A stretch of DNA of 64,000 nucleotides. Origin: JABAAE01 sp036336715 (GTDB taxonomy: Bacteria > Planctomycetota > Planctomycetia > Pirellulales > Pirellulaceae). Positions 1-8,784 of the stretch are shown one piece after another. How positions within the stretch are numbered: the stretch's first letter is position 1; each line of letters starts with the position of its first letter. The notes under the pieces were generated by a model. That model did not search any database, was not told where the DNA came from, and saw nothing but the letters and a program-made list of their open reading frames with translations. Made by a program: the position numbers and the translations under genes. The stretch is from contig JAYZFP010000114.1 in assembly GCA_036336715.1 (NCBI GenBank), positions 1 through 64,000 of the forward strand, written 5' to 3'.

Positions 1-1
1 C

Positions 2-352
2 GAAAAAACCGGTTTTGGCGTTGCTTTCCACGGCGACAAGGGAACGCTGATTTTGCTCGACAAGAAGTGGGAAATTTACGATATCCGGAACAAGTTGGTC
101 GAATCGAAGGACCATGCCATGAATGATGCTCCCCATTTCGATGACTTTCTTGGTTGCATTCGAAAAGGAGGCGAGCCGAATGCCAACATCAGTGAAGCCC
201 ACAAGAGCACTCTCCTCTGCCACCTGGGCAATATCGCACACCGTACCGGTCAGGTTCTCGAAACGGACCCTGCCAACGGGCACCTGAAGGATGAGCGACT
301 TTCGGCACACTGGTCCAAGGAATACCGACCGGGATTTGAGCCAACACTCTGA
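2..352 (+). CDS. Gfo/Idh/MocA-family oxidoreductase, C-terminal fragment
   Basis: The window opens inside this gene, so only the last 116 codons are present, read in frame from base 2 to the TGA at 350-352. The segment has the feel of the C-terminal substrate domain of planctomycete Gfo/Idh/MocA dehydrogenases: a 'GDKGTL' stretch, a 'HFDDFLGCIRKGGEPNA' stretch, and 'AHKSTLLCHLGNIAHRTG' near the end. Family members are NAD(P)-dependent oxidoreductases of sugars or inositols, or secreted relatives of unknown substrate. The Rossmann domain is outside the window, so substrate and location cannot be judged. The stop codon sits at the junction of a 13-bp tandem duplication (337-362). Confidence 0.75.
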   Translation, partial: EKTGFGVAFHGDKGTLILLDKKWEIYDIRNKLVESKDHAMNDAPHFDDFLGCIRKGGEPNANISEAHKSTLLCHLGNIAHRTGQVLETDPANGHLKDERLSAHWSKEYRPGFEPTL

Positions 353-362
353 GCCAACACTC
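337..362. repeat. 13-bp tandem duplication across a stop codon
   Basis: Two identical copies of TGAGCCAACACTC lie head to tail at 337-349 and 350-362. The TGA that opens the second copy is the stop codon of the oxidoreductase. This is one of several 13-16 bp tandem duplications in the gene-poor parts of this window. Confidence 0.8.
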
Positions 363-533
363 GGGGCCGCTCCTGACTCGGGGGGGCTTTCTTCCGCCGC
401 ATGTTTCAAAACAGCGGCGGACAGAGGGGCAGGACCGGGGTTCCTTTGACAAACAGCGGATCCAAAAACGCGGGATTCGCTGGAAGCGAGGCAGCTTGCG
501 CCCCTGTTGGAGAACCAAAGCGGTCGCTGGCTG

Positions 534-3500
534 CTACTCCTTTTCCCCGTCGCGATACCCTTCCAGCATCTTCTTGGTTTTTTCCCTGCCGATTTTCAGG
601 TCAGCGATCTTGAGGTCCATCCCTTCCCTGCGGATGATCCCCTCGTAAAAGCCCGCCAACTGCTCGCTCCATGCTCCGGAAACCACATCCAGGGGCGTTT
701 CACGACGGCTGTTTCTCTGCGTTTGTGACGCTCCTTTGGAGAGGAGAAATTTGCACATTTCTTCACGGCACATGAACGCTGCCAGCAACAAGGGAGTGTT
801 ACCATCATTGTTGGCCCGATTGACTTCAGCTCCCTTGGAAACCAGAAAACGGGCAACCTCCAGCCGACCATGAAAAGCAGCAACGGCAAGCGGGGTCATG
901 CCCCCTTCCTCACGACGGGCATTTATTTCGGCACCTTCTTCAATCAGTCTCCGGGTCGTCTTCAGATCCCCCCGCTTCACGGCATTGGCCAGACGTCTTC
1001 GCACCAGGCGTGGATTGAGCCGATTGCGCAATTCCGTGGCCTTGTTTGCGTTTTCGGCCGCGTGAAAAATAAAGTCATTGCTGAACAATCCGTCACGGTT
1101 CTGAATCTGTAAAAAGTGAATTCCCGGTTCGGGCAAAGAAGCCAGGCTGACTTCGACGCGGTTACCCTGCTTGAAGGCAAGCTGGCCGTCGACCCGACGA
1201 CCGTCCACAATCAGGTTGGCATCTTTACGAACATGGATCGCATTGAGTTCCATCACCAGGCGTTCACCATGAACCACCGGAAAATCCTGACGACCACTCT
1301 GGGCGTGGATGGGTGACAGGGTCCAAAGGCCGGGTTGGGGATGCTCAATATCATCGTTTTCACCATGCCTGGCAGTCAAGGTAACCAGCAGCTTGCCTGC
1401 CGCCGCCTGGGCAACCAGTTCCTCGTGGGAAAAAGCCTGCCCTTCGCCAACGTACTGCTTGCCATCAAATTGCAGGGAAACAGGTTGACTCTCTGCACCC
1501 GCGAGGAGAACGGCATCCGCTTCCAGCACGATCGCCTCCTCGGCGGCTGAGACTTCCAATGCCTGCAGCATGTCCATCAGGATTTCGTCTTTCACGGTCC
1601 CACGGTCCAGCGTCAACTGGCGTCCCAGGGAACCCGAGTACCCGGTGCTTCCCTCGAGAACCATTTCCCAGACCGGATCGAATGCTCTTCGTCCCCCCCA
1701 TGAAAATTGCCAGACACTTCTTTCGGGAATACCCCGTTCCGCGACAGCGGCATAAAAGGGAAAGTCAATAATATTGAGTCGCCCCTGGGGCAGAATGAGA
1801 AAGCGGTCGTAGGCGCCCCGCCACGTGGGAGCATCCATTCCTGTCCCGGGTGTGTTGGTGCTGACATAAAACGGCATGCGGTGGCAATTGCCACAGAGGT
1901 TGCCTCCGGGAGTGCCACCGGCATCCCCAATGATGTGAAAAAGCTCAAAGCCCTTCCTGGCCCTTCGGCTCAACTGGTTATCATATGCCCTCCGCTGGGC
2001 AGGCGGATAAGTTACATGAAGGAGAAACTTGGCCATGTCGTCCCGTTCACGGGCCGTGAGATAACCATCCTTTCCCTCGTCGTTTTTCGTTTTGTCCCCT
2101 TCCAGAAACATGGTGGATGCCAGCCCTCCGTCGATCAGGTGTCGCGTGGTGGACTCTGGTCGTTCCACGTCCGCATTGGGCTTCACGCGCGTGTAGATAT
2201 TGGCACTGTTGTTACCACCGTAGGGATCCCCCGGTATCCCGTCCCAATGAAAGGGAGCGGTGTCCCGCAGACCGCGCAAAGGCATGGTAGACCGGGGCAT
2301 GATCTGGTTGCCCCCCGTCACAACAGGCGTTTTCAAAACCCAAAGCAACTGGTCGGTGTGTCCATCGGGATGACAACTGGCACAGGAAAAAGTGCCCGTG
2401 GAAGAAGCCCGGGCATTGTTGAAAGCGATCCGCCCCCGTTTGAAAGTCTCGTGAGTCGGGTCCTCCAGTGATATGGTCGCTTCCAGCCGGGGTTGTCGGA
2501 CATCGCTGACGTCCACCCGGGATACGGTATTGGCGACGGCGTTGAATACCCAGGCCTGCTTGCCATCGGAATCCAGGGCGATCCCACGTGGTACCGCATC
2601 CACCTCGAGCCGGCCGAGCACTTTTCCGCTGGCAGCATCCACGGTGAACATCCGGTTGGATCCTGCCGCAGAGACATAAAGCGTTCGATCATCGTCACTT
2701 ACCTGGATGGCAAAGGGAGTCGCCAGCGCATGATCGGGTTCCGGTTGCTCGGGTGGCAAAGGTTCAAGATCGATAAACCGTGGTTTTTCAGGTTCATCTC
2801 CACGGAAATCTACCGCAGTGATCTGGTTAAGGAAGGCCCGGTTTTCCAGCTCCTTGAGCGAATGTTTTTTGGTCCCGGATCGACCATTGACTGCATTCCG
2901 GGCATCGGTCTGGGCAATGTAAACTCGTCCTTTCGAGTCCACCGTCAAACCGTAAAGCAGTGTTCCGAGCGTATCGACGGTTTTTACCAGCTTGTCGGTT
3001 TTCGTATCGAAAACGTAGAGATCCCGGTCAGGAACCTTTGGGTTCTTGACGATATCGGTCACATGACCGATTGAAAGGACGTTATTGACGCGAATCGAAT
3101 GCTCCCAGGCATTGAAGGTCACCAGATCGCCATCGATCTCGTTTCCCCCGGAAAGCTGCGTCCTGTTATTTGACTCAAAGGGAATGACGTAAAGACGTTC
3201 GCCCCGTACTACGATGTCCCGGGGATCCTGGGCAGTGATGTCGAGCTGCTTTTCAACCCTTCGGGTCTGCACGTTCACCACCGCGATTCTGTTCTCCGAG
3301 GAGAGCGCAACATACGCTTTTTCATTACTGGCAAAGGCGATCGCGACCGGCTCGTCAAAACGGGTCGATTTTTTTCTCCGGTCAATGTCCTGGACCGTTG
3401 CAATCACCTGCCGAAACGTCGGAGCGGCAGAATCAAGGTCGATCACGCTCACCGAATCAGAGATGTGATTGGAAACCCAAAGCTCTTTCCCATCCGGACG

Positions 3501-3935
3501 AACCGCAACGCTGACAGGATCAATGCCGACGCGAATTCGGGCGGTCACCTTTCCGGATTTGCGATCGATAACGTCTACCGTGTCCGAGGGCGTGTTCACA
3601 ACATAAACGGCGTCTCCATGAACTGTAATCGGCTTGGCATGCGGACTGAGAAAAGAGGGATTCCCGACTTTCCTGGAGCGGGCCGCCTGGAGATCATTCG
3701 TTGCCGGGTGGACCAAGCCGGTCCCTGCCGGATTCTCGCCGGTGACTGGTGGTTGGGAGGATTTCAGCACGACCGGTTGGGTCAGTGGCGCCGCGGCGAT
3801 GGATTGCTCCGCTTTAAACCGGCCCAATCCAACAAAAGACCCGATGAGGATGATCAAAAATGTGGTAATGATCGCTATTCTGGCCATCTTGATTTCCTTC
3901 TCTGAAAGAGCTTTGACTTCTTTTTGCGAGCCCAT
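534..3935 (-). CDS. YVTN beta-propeller, two-haem-motif cytochrome and ankyrin fusion protein
   Basis: A membrane-anchored multidomain protein of 1133 residues. A hydrophobic segment near the N-terminus (about 18-37) is a signal anchor or signal peptide. A seven-bladed-type YVTN propeller follows (about 90-500), with repeats such as 'VYVVNTPSDTVDVIDRKSGKV' -like blades and 'LWVSNHISDSVSVIDL'. Two CxxCH haem motifs follow, CASCH near 516 and CGNCH near 680, as in di-haem peroxidase/MauG-like cytochromes. A beta-rich part leads to at least two ankyrin repeats (about 1010-1075, 'TPLAVAAFHGRLEVARFLV', 'NTPLLLAAF'). It probably acts outside the cytoplasmic membrane in electron transfer or peroxide chemistry, but the substrate is unknown. 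Start: ATG at 3935 has AGGA four bases upstream. ATG at 3887 has AAGGAA with better spacing and puts the hydrophobic segment at the very N-terminus, so either is possible. Confidence 0.8.
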   Translation of the reverse strand: MGSQKEVKALSEKEIKMARIAIITTFLIILIGSFVGLGRFKAEQSIAAAPLTQPVVLKSSQPPVTGENPAGTGLVHPATNDLQAARSRKVGNPSFLSPHAKPITVHGDAVYVVNTPSDTVDVIDRKSGKVTARIRVGIDPVSVAVRPDGKELWVSNHISDSVSVIDLDSAAPTFRQVIATVQDIDRRKKSTRFDEPVAIAFASNEKAYVALSSENRIAVVNVQTRRVEKQLDITAQDPRDIVVRGERLYVIPFESNNRTQLSGGNEIDGDLVTFNAWEHSIRVNNVLSIGHVTDIVKNPKVPDRDLYVFDTKTDKLVKTVDTLGTLLYGLTVDSKGRVYIAQTDARNAVNGRSGTKKHSLKELENRAFLNQITAVDFRGDEPEKPRFIDLEPLPPEQPEPDHALATPFAIQVSDDDRTLYVSAAGSNRMFTVDAASGKVLGRLEVDAVPRGIALDSDGKQAWVFNAVANTVSRVDVSDVRQPRLEATISLEDPTHETFKRGRIAFNNARASSTGTFSCASCHPDGHTDQLLWVLKTPVVTGGNQIMPRSTMPLRGLRDTAPFHWDGIPGDPYGGNNSANIYTRVKPNADVERPESTTRHLIDGGLASTMFLEGDKTKNDEGKDGYLTARERDDMAKFLLHVTYPPAQRRAYDNQLSRRARKGFELFHIIGDAGGTPGGNLCGNCHRMPFYVSTNTPGTGMDAPTWRGAYDRFLILPQGRLNIIDFPFYAAVAERGIPERSVWQFSWGGRRAFDPVWEMVLEGSTGYSGSLGRQLTLDRGTVKDEILMDMLQALEVSAAEEAIVLEADAVLLAGAESQPVSLQFDGKQYVGEGQAFSHEELVAQAAAGKLLVTLTARHGENDDIEHPQPGLWTLSPIHAQSGRQDFPVVHGERLVMELNAIHVRKDANLIVDGRRVDGQLAFKQGNRVEVSLASLPEPGIHFLQIQNRDGLFSNDFIFHAAENANKATELRNRLNPRLVRRRLANAVKRGDLKTTRRLIEEGAEINARREEGGMTPLAVAAFHGRLEVARFLVSKGAEVNRANNDGNTPLLLAAFMCREEMCKFLLSKGASQTQRNSRRETPLDVVSGAWSEQLAGFYEGIIRREGMDLKIADLKIGREKTKKMLEGYRDGEKE

Positions 3936-4338
3936 GGTTCCTGCCCCAACTGATCCAAAAGTTTTCCGAATCAGAAATCGCTTTTCCGGGTCAGAGACCG
4001 CCAGGTCAGGCTTCCAGGCTCAACATTTCCTGAAAAACCCAAATCCCGGAACCATCCCTTTGCCGAAAATGCCGTACCGGGAAACAGGAATCCCGACCGG
4101 GGAGGACACTTGGAATGCATCAATGGTTTCTCACCCTGACGGCGTCTTTTCGATTGTCATTCTAACGATCCGTGGCGCGAAATACGTCAGCAAATCCAGG
4201 TAGTTACAAAACAATACAGCTGGACCCTTCTTTTGCGGAAACGGATACACATTTGTGGCAATCGATGGCGACCTGCATTCATCTGTGCTCTGATAAAAAG
4301 GTCTCTCTTCTCCTGCCTGGATATCCCATGCGTGGATT
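3936..4338. other. 403-bp divergent intergenic region
   Basis: The region separates the minus-strand propeller-cytochrome gene from the plus-strand patatin-like gene and should hold both promoters. I see no convincing coding sequence, structural RNA or strong hairpin. The open frames across it have no ribosome binding site or recognisable product. Confidence 0.5.
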
Positions 4339-7020
4339 GTGTTTTTTCCTTTACCAGTCTTTTCATCTGGTTTTTTTCGCCGCTTGAGAAACCTCCCGAT
4401 GTTGCTGGTTCTCGCCATGATGTTTGTCCTGATGAGTGTCAAGGCAAGCTACGTTCTGGGCGCTCCCTACCTGTTCTGGCACGACCACCCCTTCACCTGC
4501 ATTCTGGCGCTGGTGGCCGTGGGTGCTTTCCTGGAGGAGTGGGTCTACGTAGCCGTGCTGCTGTTTACCGATGAAAACAATCCGCTCAACAGGCGTGAAA
4601 CAGGGCCTGAAAAGGTACGGGGGATCGGCATGCTGGAAGGTGTGCGATGCCACCTCGGCATCGAAGGCTCCAGTCAGTTGGCCAGTTCGCCACCGGCAAC
4701 CGGCACCCTCTCTGCCAAAGGAGAAACCGACGAGGCAAAAATTTTTTCAACGGTGCGGTTGATTCACTCCTTTGCGACATTTGGCATGATCTACGTTTTC
4801 TCCCTGGCCGCCGCGATGACCTACCAATGCTGTAATGAAAACCTCCTTTCTGCAGGAACTGTCAACCAGCTGCTGGGAGCAATTCTCTTTGCCCTGATTC
4901 CGCTGATCCCCGTTTATCCCCTTTTCTGGGTCCGTCGATGGATCCTGGCAAATTCCCTTGCCCTGACCCGGGTTTTCAAGGGACTGAGTCGCCTACTGGC
5001 GCGGATTCCGTTTTTTGGCAAAACGATGGGGCGTTGGTTTTTCGCAGAAGTGACCAATGCCAATAACGTCTTCCAGACCTTTCACCTGATTGCCATGATC
5101 AAGAACCTGTTGGGCGGGTTGCTCCTTCTCATGATCTGTGTTTTCTGCTGGTCCGGCTGGAACGGGGTCCTTGTCCAATCTGTCGCCCTGACACTGTGCA
5201 TCCTTGTCGCCGGCGGTACCGGATTCTACGGTTGGCTGGTTTATCAACGGAGACGCCTGCAGTACGAAATTTTTGTTCTGCTATTTTTGACGACCTTTCT
5301 GCTGGCCACCTGGCTGAGGTTGGAAAACGGAACCCGTCAAGTCCGCCTCGCCCTTCCGCCGCAGGCCAGGATTCCGGATTCTCCACAAACGGCGCTGGAC
5401 GAATTCAGTAAAGCTGCAGCAGTGCAGACCCTGCAACGAAAAGCATGGAAGACCGACCAGCAACCGCCAGCAGAAGAAAGCGGGCCGCACACCGAAAGAT
5501 CCATCCTGGAAAACTGGAAACAGCAGGCCAATCACAGCCTGGTTGATTCGTGGGGAAACCCGGTCGGCAGAACGGAAAAACCCATTCTGGTCCTGGTCTG
5601 CCACTCGGGAGGCGGCATCAAAGCCCAGGTCTGGTCAACAACGGTGCTGAGCGCCCTGGAACAGAAAGTAGCCAAACTTGGCGGGAGCAACCGGTACATC
5701 AATTTTTCGAGGCACGTTCGCCTGGTCAGCGGTGCTTCCGGGGGGATGGCCGGGGCAGGTTACTGGGTTGCCACGGTGGCCGACCCCCAGTCGCTCCGCA
5801 ATATCAACCAGGGCAACGGGCCCATGCTTTTTCACGCTGACAATCGGGCGGTCAAACTCCCGTTCACCCCGGAGTCGATGCTGTCCTCCATGTCAGCTGA
5901 CTGCCTGAGCCGGGTTGCAAGCCAGGGATTCTGCAATGATCTCCTCGGTTTCCCGCTGAAACTGGCGGGCCATGTGTTTCCTGCACGGGGAGAGGAACTT
6001 GAAAATGCGTTGATGGAATACGGGCCCGCTCTTCAGATGGAATTCGGGGAACTGGCGGTAGGCGAACAGGCCGGCTGGAGACCTTCACTGATTTACACCC
6101 CAACGACGGCAGAAGATGGCAGACGATTCCTGATATCCAATCTCCCTGTGGAGTACCTCTTTCATTCGCGATTCGCAGATGAACCGACGGCCCAGGGAGC
6201 TGCCCCTCCAATGGAACAACGCCAGGAAGGGCCCGAAAATGCAGCCGGTATCCCACCGACGGTTGACAGGAATGACCAGGAAAGCACTGCCCCCTACTCA
6301 TGGCGACTGAGTTACGGCCAGGGCAAAATGAAACTCGCCACAGCGATCCGACTCAGTGGAAATTTCCCGGTTTTCCTGGACGCCCCCTACCTGCCATTCG
6401 AACAGGCTTCCCACCGGGTTCACCTGATAGACGCTGGCTAAAGCGACAATCACGGCCTTTGGCCGCTCGCCGTATGGCTTCTGGAAAACAGGGACTGGGT
6501 TCTGCAGCACACCAGTGGTGTGTTATTGGTACAGATTTCAGCAGGTCCCCTGCAGAGAAATGTCAATCTGACACCCCGGGGAACCGAATTCCCCCAATCA
6601 TCCGGCTTCCTGAACGCGAGCTTTCAAAAGCCCCTTTTTCATGCGGACCGGGTATTGTCCAGGGTGGCCCATGAGCTGAACGGTTCCCGGAAAGATTTCT
6701 TTAAACTGCTTACCTTCGACTACCGAGGTGAAGCTTCGCTCTCATGGTACCTGAGCAACGTCGAAAAACTCTCCCTGCTTTACCCGTTTCTTTCGGACGA
6801 ACAGGCGAAAGCGTTGCTGACAGACCCAAGCCTGCTGCAGAAGTCCCAGAGCGAGGAGCTGATTTCATTCAAGGAGGGGCGACAATCCGCCCTGCTCCGC
6901 GGAGCCTCACGGTACCGAAAGGAGAATTTTCGGCGATCGGAAGAACTTCGATCCCAAATGGACCGGCAATTGAATGAACTCGAAAAGTGGTGGAAAAACC
7001 ACCAGCAGCCCTTTAACTAG
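4339..7020 (+). pseudogene. Membrane patatin-like phospholipase, interrupted by an in-frame TAA
   Basis: Two open frames, 4339-6441 and 6520-7020, are in the same reading frame and together make one 893-codon gene interrupted by a single TAA (6439-6441). The N-terminal ~370 residues contain several hydrophobic membrane segments. The second part has patatin features: a Gly-rich oxyanion loop 'SGGGIKA' near residue 422, and a nucleophile elbow SGASGG near 465. A conserved 'DAG' carrying the catalytic Asp is the last thing before the stop. Translation past the stop continues 'SDNHGLWPLAVWLLENRDW', which is what follows the Asp in patatins, where an aromatic residue (usually Tyr) is expected at the TAA position. 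TAC or TAT to TAA would explain it. Patatins hydrolyse acyl esters of lipids. Without readthrough, the product loses 192 residues. The start is uncertain: GTG at 4339 or ATG at 4399. Confidence 0.75.
6439..6441 (+). other. Premature TAA in the patatin-like gene
   Basis: The codons read GAC GCT GGC TAA AGC GAC AAT CAC GGC, i.e. D-A-G-stop-S-D-N-H-G. A one-base change from TAC or TAT would restore an intact 893-residue frame. It may be a real nonsense mutation or a sequencing error. Confidence 0.8.
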
Positions 7021-7160
7021 TGGCTTGGGCGCGATCATGCGCAACCTGGAGTGCGTTCAACTGTCTCGTGTTTTCCGGAAAGCGGGTTTTCCAGGAAGCA
7101 GGAATTCGAGGCTGCGGAACTTTCAGGAAAAGGCCTTCCCCGCATCCGACCCTCCGAAGA

Positions 7161-7895
7161 CTATCCCTTTTTCTTTTCGGCAGCACCCTTTTTCTTTTCC
7201 GCCGAGCCATCCTTTGCTGTGTCATCCTTGGTTTCTTCGGCACTGCCTTCCACAAGCGATTTCAGCTTTTTCATGTTCCGGTTCAGCTGGTCCTGGATCG
7301 ACGTCCGGGCAAAGGGAGCCATGATCCGGTAAAGGCCCTTGAACTGGATGCGGTAGGTTTGCCGGACCACCACAATGTCACTCGACAAACCTGCATCGTT
7401 TTTGAAATCCAGCTTGAAATGCTGGACAACGTCAAACAGGTCGGAGGACAATTTGAATTCCGTCTCCTGGTTCAGCCTGGCTTTGGAAACCTCCTGCGTC
7501 ATGTCGAAGGAGTTCCCTCCACTGGACACCGTCACAAGAGATTTTGCCCCCACCCGGTACGCGTCGCTCTGATTCTCGTCTTTCCCATCCTTGATGGGCT
7601 CGATCTTCTCGACACCTTCGACCCACTTTTTGACTTCTTCCGGGTCAGTCAGCCGTTTATAGATGTCCTTCCGCTTGCCATTTATTTCCTGTTCCACCTG
7701 CAACTCCATTTCGTTGCTGCCGATGGCATACAAAACACCGACACCGCCGATAGCCAGGACCAGCAGCAACAAAAACAGCTTGGCAATGGCCCCCACCGGC
7801 GAGACGGATGAAGAAGCACCGGAATCCCCTGAAGAATCAGGGGAACCAGCTGGCTCAGACGGAACGGATTCGGATGAAGATGTTTCAGAGGTCAT
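7161..7895 (-). CDS. Membrane-anchored SRPBCC (START/polyketide-cyclase fold) protein
   Basis: A protein of 244 residues. The first ~35 residues are rich in Ser, Glu and Pro (low complexity). One transmembrane helix follows (about 37-58, 'LFLLLLVLAIGGVGVLYAI'). The rest resembles the SRPBCC ligand-binding fold: 'INGKRKDIYKRLTDPEEVKKWV' starts the first helix and strand, and a long C-terminal helix precedes a Lys-rich tail. Such domains bind hydrophobic ligands, but no ligand can be proposed. It ends close to the downstream pseudogene and starts 3 bp after the sugar isomerase-like gene, so both are probably co-transcribed with transketolase. Confidence 0.65.
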   Translation of the reverse strand: MTSETSSSESVPSEPAGSPDSSGDSGASSSVSPVGAIAKLFLLLLVLAIGGVGVLYAIGSNEMELQVEQEINGKRKDIYKRLTDPEEVKKWVEGVEKIEPIKDGKDENQSDAYRVGAKSLVTVSSGGNSFDMTQEVSKARLNQETEFKLSSDLFDVVQHFKLDFKNDAGLSSDIVVVRQTYRIQFKGLYRIMAPFARTSIQDQLNRNMKKLKSLVEGSAEETKDDTAKDGSAEKKKGAAEKKKG

Positions 7896-7898
7896 GAT

Positions 7899-8741
7899 TT
7901 ACGCCAATTTGGATTTGATTTCATTTAACAGGGAAACCGCACCACCGATCTCTGCCTTTTGCCGCTCCGGGTCCTGGGGAATTTCCCGCTCGATGGTCAA
8001 TGGACCAGTGTAACCCAGATCTTTGAGAGTGCTCAAATAGGTCTCCATGCCCACATCCCCCTCGCCCAGGGCGACTTCGGCACCCCATTCCTTACCAGGC
8101 TGGTCAGCCCAGGTTGCGTCCTTGCAGTGGATGCTGCGGACGTATTGCCCAATCTTCTTGAGGGCTTCAATCGGTTCACCGGTACCGTAAAGAATCATGT
8201 TGGCCGGATCAAAGTTGACAAACAGATTGTCTCTCTCGACATCCTGCAGGAACTGGAGCAGACCATCCGCCGTTTCCTGTCCCGTCTCAAGGTGAAGCGC
8301 CTGTCCATTTGCCCGACAGTGATCGCAAATCTCACGTGTAATTCCCAAGATCTCCTGGTACAGCTCGCAGCTTGTATCATGCGGCACAAAGCCGAGATGC
8401 AGGGCGACCACGCTGCAGTTGAGCAATTTGGCAAAATCGGCAATTTCCTTCATTTCCTGCGTTCGCGCGGCCCGTGTTTCCCCTGGCACCAAACCGACGG
8501 TTTTCTCCACCGTCGGAATGTCCGCGTAACTTTCGCCTTCAAACCCTCCGAAGACTGCGGTCAGGGTGATTCCAAGTTCAGCGAGACGGGCCAGGAAGGC
8601 CTCTGCATTCTCTGGAGTCCTGGTTTCCTGCGCCGGGGCATGCAACTGGATGGTTGGAATGCCAAGCTCGCTGGCTACCTCAAGTTTGACACCGAGCCCG
8701 GCATCAATACTGGCGAAAACGCCAATGGGCCATTTTTCCAT
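7899..8741 (-). CDS. Sugar phosphate isomerase/epimerase-like TIM-barrel protein
   Basis: The product is an AP-endonuclease-2/xylose-isomerase-like TIM barrel of 280 residues. Recognisable strands include 'IPTIQLHAPA', 'VVALHLGFVPHD', 'QALHLETGQETADGLL', 'LFVNFDPANMILYG', 'SIHCKDATWADQPG' and 'GPLTIEREIP'. The Glu, Asp, His and Glu residues in these strands are the usual metal ligands. Family members isomerise or epimerise sugars or keto-acids; the substrate is not predictable here. The start is placed at ATG 8741, with GAGG six bases upstream. The longer frame to 8816 would overlap the transketolase 3' end and has no ribosome site. Being next to transketolase fits carbohydrate metabolism. 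Confidence 0.8.
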   Translation of the reverse strand: MEKWPIGVFASIDAGLGVKLEVASELGIPTIQLHAPAQETRTPENAEAFLARLAELGITLTAVFGGFEGESYADIPTVEKTVGLVPGETRAARTQEMKEIADFAKLLNCSVVALHLGFVPHDTSCELYQEILGITREICDHCRANGQALHLETGQETADGLLQFLQDVERDNLFVNFDPANMILYGTGEPIEALKKIGQYVRSIHCKDATWADQPGKEWGAEVALGEGDVGMETYLSTLKDLGYTGPLTIEREIPQDPERQKAEIGGAVSLLNEIKSKLA

Positions 8742-8784
8742 TTTTTCCTCGATTTCGATTTGGGAACACTCGAATTGAAAAGTG

